A DNA stretch of 9,390 nucleotides, taken from Myxococcales bacterium. Its GTDB lineage: Bacteria > Desulfobacterota_B > Binatia > UBA1149 > SPBQ01. Of this stretch, positions 7,677-9,390 are shown one piece after another. The notes beneath the pieces were generated by a model, which was not told the origin of the DNA, searched no databases, and saw only the letters and a list, made by a program, of their open reading frames with translations. The stretch is taken from NCBI GenBank assembly GCA_004525875.1, contig SPBQ01000058.1:1-9390 (forward strand). Reading direction: 5' to 3'. Made by a program: the position numbers and the translations under genes. Positions within the stretch are counted from its first letter, which is position 1, and the number at the start of each line of letters is the position of its first letter.

Positions 7677-8798
7677 ATGACACCACCTGAAGTCCTGGTA
7701 CCGACGTCGTCTACTTCTTCGAACGATTCCATCCGCGTAGCGATGCTCGCGCCAATTTCCTGGCGCGTTCCCCCACGGCACTACGGGCCGTGGGAGCGCG
7801 TGGTGTCGCTCTTGACCGAAGGCTTGGTTGCGCGCGGTGTCGCCGTCACCCTGTTCGCCACGGCCGACTCAATCACGGAGGCGGCGCTCGCCGGGCCCTG
7901 TCCGCGGCCTTATTCCGAGGATGACACCCTGGATCCCAAGGTCTGGGAGTGTTTGCACGTTTCCGAGGTGTTCGAGCAGGCTGGCGAGTTCGATCTCATC
8001 CACAACCATTTCGACTTTCTCCCGCTCTCCTACAGCGGTCTGGTCGACACACCCGTGGTCACGACCATCCATGGGTTTTCCTCGCCGCGCATCCTACCCG
8101 TGTATGAGAAATACAACGCGTCGAGTTACTACGTGTCGATCAGCGATGCCGATCGCAGCCCGAAGCTCGATTACGTGGCGACCGTGCATCATGGCATCAC
8201 CCTCGATGAGTTCACGCTGCGGGAGGATTCAGATGGCACCCTGCTCTTCTTTGGCCGCATTCATCCCGAAAAAGGTGCAGCGGAAGCGATCGAGGTCGCG
8301 CGTCGCAGCGGTCGGCGGCTGATCATCGCCGGGATCGTTCAGGACAAGGCCTATTTCGAACGCGAGGTCGCCCCACACATCGATGGCGATCAGGTTTGCT
8401 ATCTCGGATCCGTGGGCCCCGACGAGCGCGCCGAGGTCCTCGGTAGCGCGGATGCACTCCTCCATCTGATCAGCTTCGATGAGCCGTTCGGCCTGAGCAT
8501 GGTCGAAGCGATGGCCTGCGGAGTTCCCGTGATCGCGATCGGGCGGGGTTCAGTTCCTGAGGTCGTGGTCGATGGTAAGACGGGATTCATCGTCAACAAC
8601 CTCGACGAAGCCACGGCTGCGGTGCAGCGCCTCGGCGAGCTCGATCGCTCGACTGCACGCAAGCACGTCGAGGATCATTTCTCCGCGGAGCGAATGACGG
8701 ACGGATATCTGCGCGTGTACCAGGAGGTACTTCGGCGCTCCCGTTCGCAACCTTCGAGCCCTACCAGCGCTGAGCGGCGTGCCGCACATGAGCTCTGA
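7677..8798 (+). CDS. GT4 family glycosyltransferase
   Basis: 373 residues, the usual length for a single-domain GT4 enzyme. The GT-B fold is visible: N-terminal acceptor domain with ISWRVPPRHYGPWERVVSLL (27-46), DLIHNHFDFLPLSY (106-119) and TTIHGF (129-134); link at HHGITLDEF (171-179); donor domain with LFFGRIHPEKG (190-200), whose Arg and Lys match the nucleotide-phosphate contacts of the family; then a complete E-x7-E (E269 and E277 in EPFGLSMVEAMACGVPVIA). It should be a retaining transferase using a nucleotide sugar; which sugar is not readable. The gene begins 53 bases after the GH130 stop. ATG 7677 was chosen; GTG 7659 would add six residues, and neither has a clear ribosome site. The last ~20 residues are a Ser/Arg-rich tail, and the gene overlaps the next by 11 bases. 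Confidence 0.92.
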   Translation: MTPPEVLVPTSSTSSNDSIRVAMLAPISWRVPPRHYGPWERVVSLLTEGLVARGVAVTLFATADSITEAALAGPCPRPYSEDDTLDPKVWECLHVSEVFEQAGEFDLIHNHFDFLPLSYSGLVDTPVVTTIHGFSSPRILPVYEKYNASSYYVSISDADRSPKLDYVATVHHGITLDEFTLREDSDGTLLFFGRIHPEKGAAEAIEVARRSGRRLIIAGIVQDKAYFEREVAPHIDGDQVCYLGSVGPDERAEVLGSADALLHLISFDEPFGLSMVEAMACGVPVIAIGRGSVPEVVVDGKTGFIVNNLDEATAAVQRLGELDRSTARKHVEDHFSAERMTDGYLRVYQEVLRRSRSQPSSPTSAERRAAHEL

Positions 8799-9390
8799 GC
8801 CTGCCAGGTTCCGACTGGGTATCAATTATTGGCCGTCCCGCACGGCGATGCGCTGGTGGCAGCTCTTCGACGAAGAAGAGGTGAAGCGCGACTTCGCGCG
8901 GCTTCGCACAGCCGGCTTCGATTCCGTACGGGTCTTCCTGCTCTGGGAATATTTTCAACCCTCGCCTGACCATGTATCGGAGCAGGCGCTGAACCGCCTG
9001 GTGCGTGTCGCCGACGCGGCCCGTGACAACAGCTTGGATCTGATCCCCACGCTCTTTACCGGCCACATGAGCGGCGTGAACTGGATCCCGCGTTGGGCGG
9101 TGGATGCGGAGCGTTGTCCCGAACCATCGTCACCGGAAGCCAGGTTTCGCATCATTGCAGATAGCCAAGTGATTCCTGGCATCGCGAAGAACTGGTTCAG
9201 CGATGAGACCGTGGGAAACGCACAGGAGCGGTTTGCTGGCGCCGCTGCTGAAGCACTTCGAGGCCATCCGGCTCTCTGGGCATGGGACCTAGGCAACGAG
9301 AACTCGAACTGCTGTATCCCGCCAACCCGCCGAGCCGCAGTGGCATGGCTCGAACGTTTGAGTACGCGCATTCGAAGCGCTGATCCGAAG
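8788..9390 (+). CDS. Clan GH-A glycosidase, GH5-like, N-terminal part (3' end beyond right edge)
   Basis: 201 codons are present and the frame is open to the right edge. The product begins LGINYWPSRTAMRWW (10-24), followed by EVKRDFARLRTAGFDSVRVF (31-50), a typical beta-alpha start of a TIM barrel, then LLWEYFQPSP (51-60), LIPTLFTGHMSGVNWIP (85-101) and WAWDLGNENSN (164-174). The Asn-Glu pair at 170-171 fits the acid/base Glu after strand 4 in clan GH-A; the nucleophile Glu after strand 7 would lie outside the window. Proteins of this look are often called endo-1,4-beta-mannosidase or GH5, but the subfamily is not certain. No signal peptide, so probably cytoplasmic. ATG 8788 lies inside the end of the preceding glycosyltransferase gene, so translation is likely coupled. 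No strong Shine-Dalgarno is seen. Confidence 0.85.
   Translation, partial: MSSEPARFRLGINYWPSRTAMRWWQLFDEEEVKRDFARLRTAGFDSVRVFLLWEYFQPSPDHVSEQALNRLVRVADAARDNSLDLIPTLFTGHMSGVNWIPRWAVDAERCPEPSSPEARFRIIADSQVIPGIAKNWFSDETVGNAQERFAGAAAEALRGHPALWAWDLGNENSNCCIPPTRRAAVAWLERLSTRIRSADPK

Noticed and set aside
1..9390. tRNA, rRNA, CRISPR array, riboswitch or defence-system genes
   Set aside because: Nothing with tRNA cloverleaf arms, evenly spaced repeats, or nuclease/defence motifs was seen; the window is explained by a surface protein, an IS remnant and a glycan cluster.

Overview
The window is GC-rich and reads as chromosomal DNA of a Gram-negative bacterium from the broad deltaproteobacterial group (Myxococcota, Desulfobacterota, Binatota and relatives). 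The main support is a secreted protein built from modules I know mostly from that group: a Cys-flanked dockerin-like repeat, cohesin-like sheets, a DUF4215 repeat, CTDC-like Cys repeats and a C-terminal carbohydrate-protein-like domain. The assignment is an inference from domain style; no rRNA or phylogenetic marker is present.

Layout. Positions 3106 down to 1 (minus strand) hold one uninterrupted frame of at least 1035 codons, a very large exported modular protein that runs off the left edge. Positions 3107-3676 are intergenic. This stretch holds a good candidate promoter for the minus-strand gene and a decayed fragment of an IS3-family insertion sequence: the transposase C-terminus with a stop in it, followed by two tandem IS-end-like sequences. 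The IS debris stops about 10 bases before the first plausible start of the next gene. Positions 3677-9390 (plus strand) hold four closely spaced genes of carbohydrate metabolism: a GT4-type glycosyltransferase fused to a C-terminal toroid-like domain, a GH130-family mannoside phosphorylase/mannosidase with a long N-terminal extension, a second GT4 glycosyltransferase, and a clan GH-A (GH5-like) glycosidase cut by the right edge.

How they may work together. Two retaining-type sugar transferases, a GH130 enzyme (a family acting on beta-mannosides) and a GH-A hydrolase in one likely operon suggest a cytoplasmic pathway that both builds and trims or recycles a mannose-containing glycan or oligosaccharide. 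No signal peptide is visible on any of the four, and there is no transporter or sugar-nucleotide synthesis gene in view. The glycan identity is not shown by the sequence. The large secreted protein is divergently transcribed and has no evident functional link to the cluster.

The two outermost genes are both truncated by the window, so their lengths are minima.
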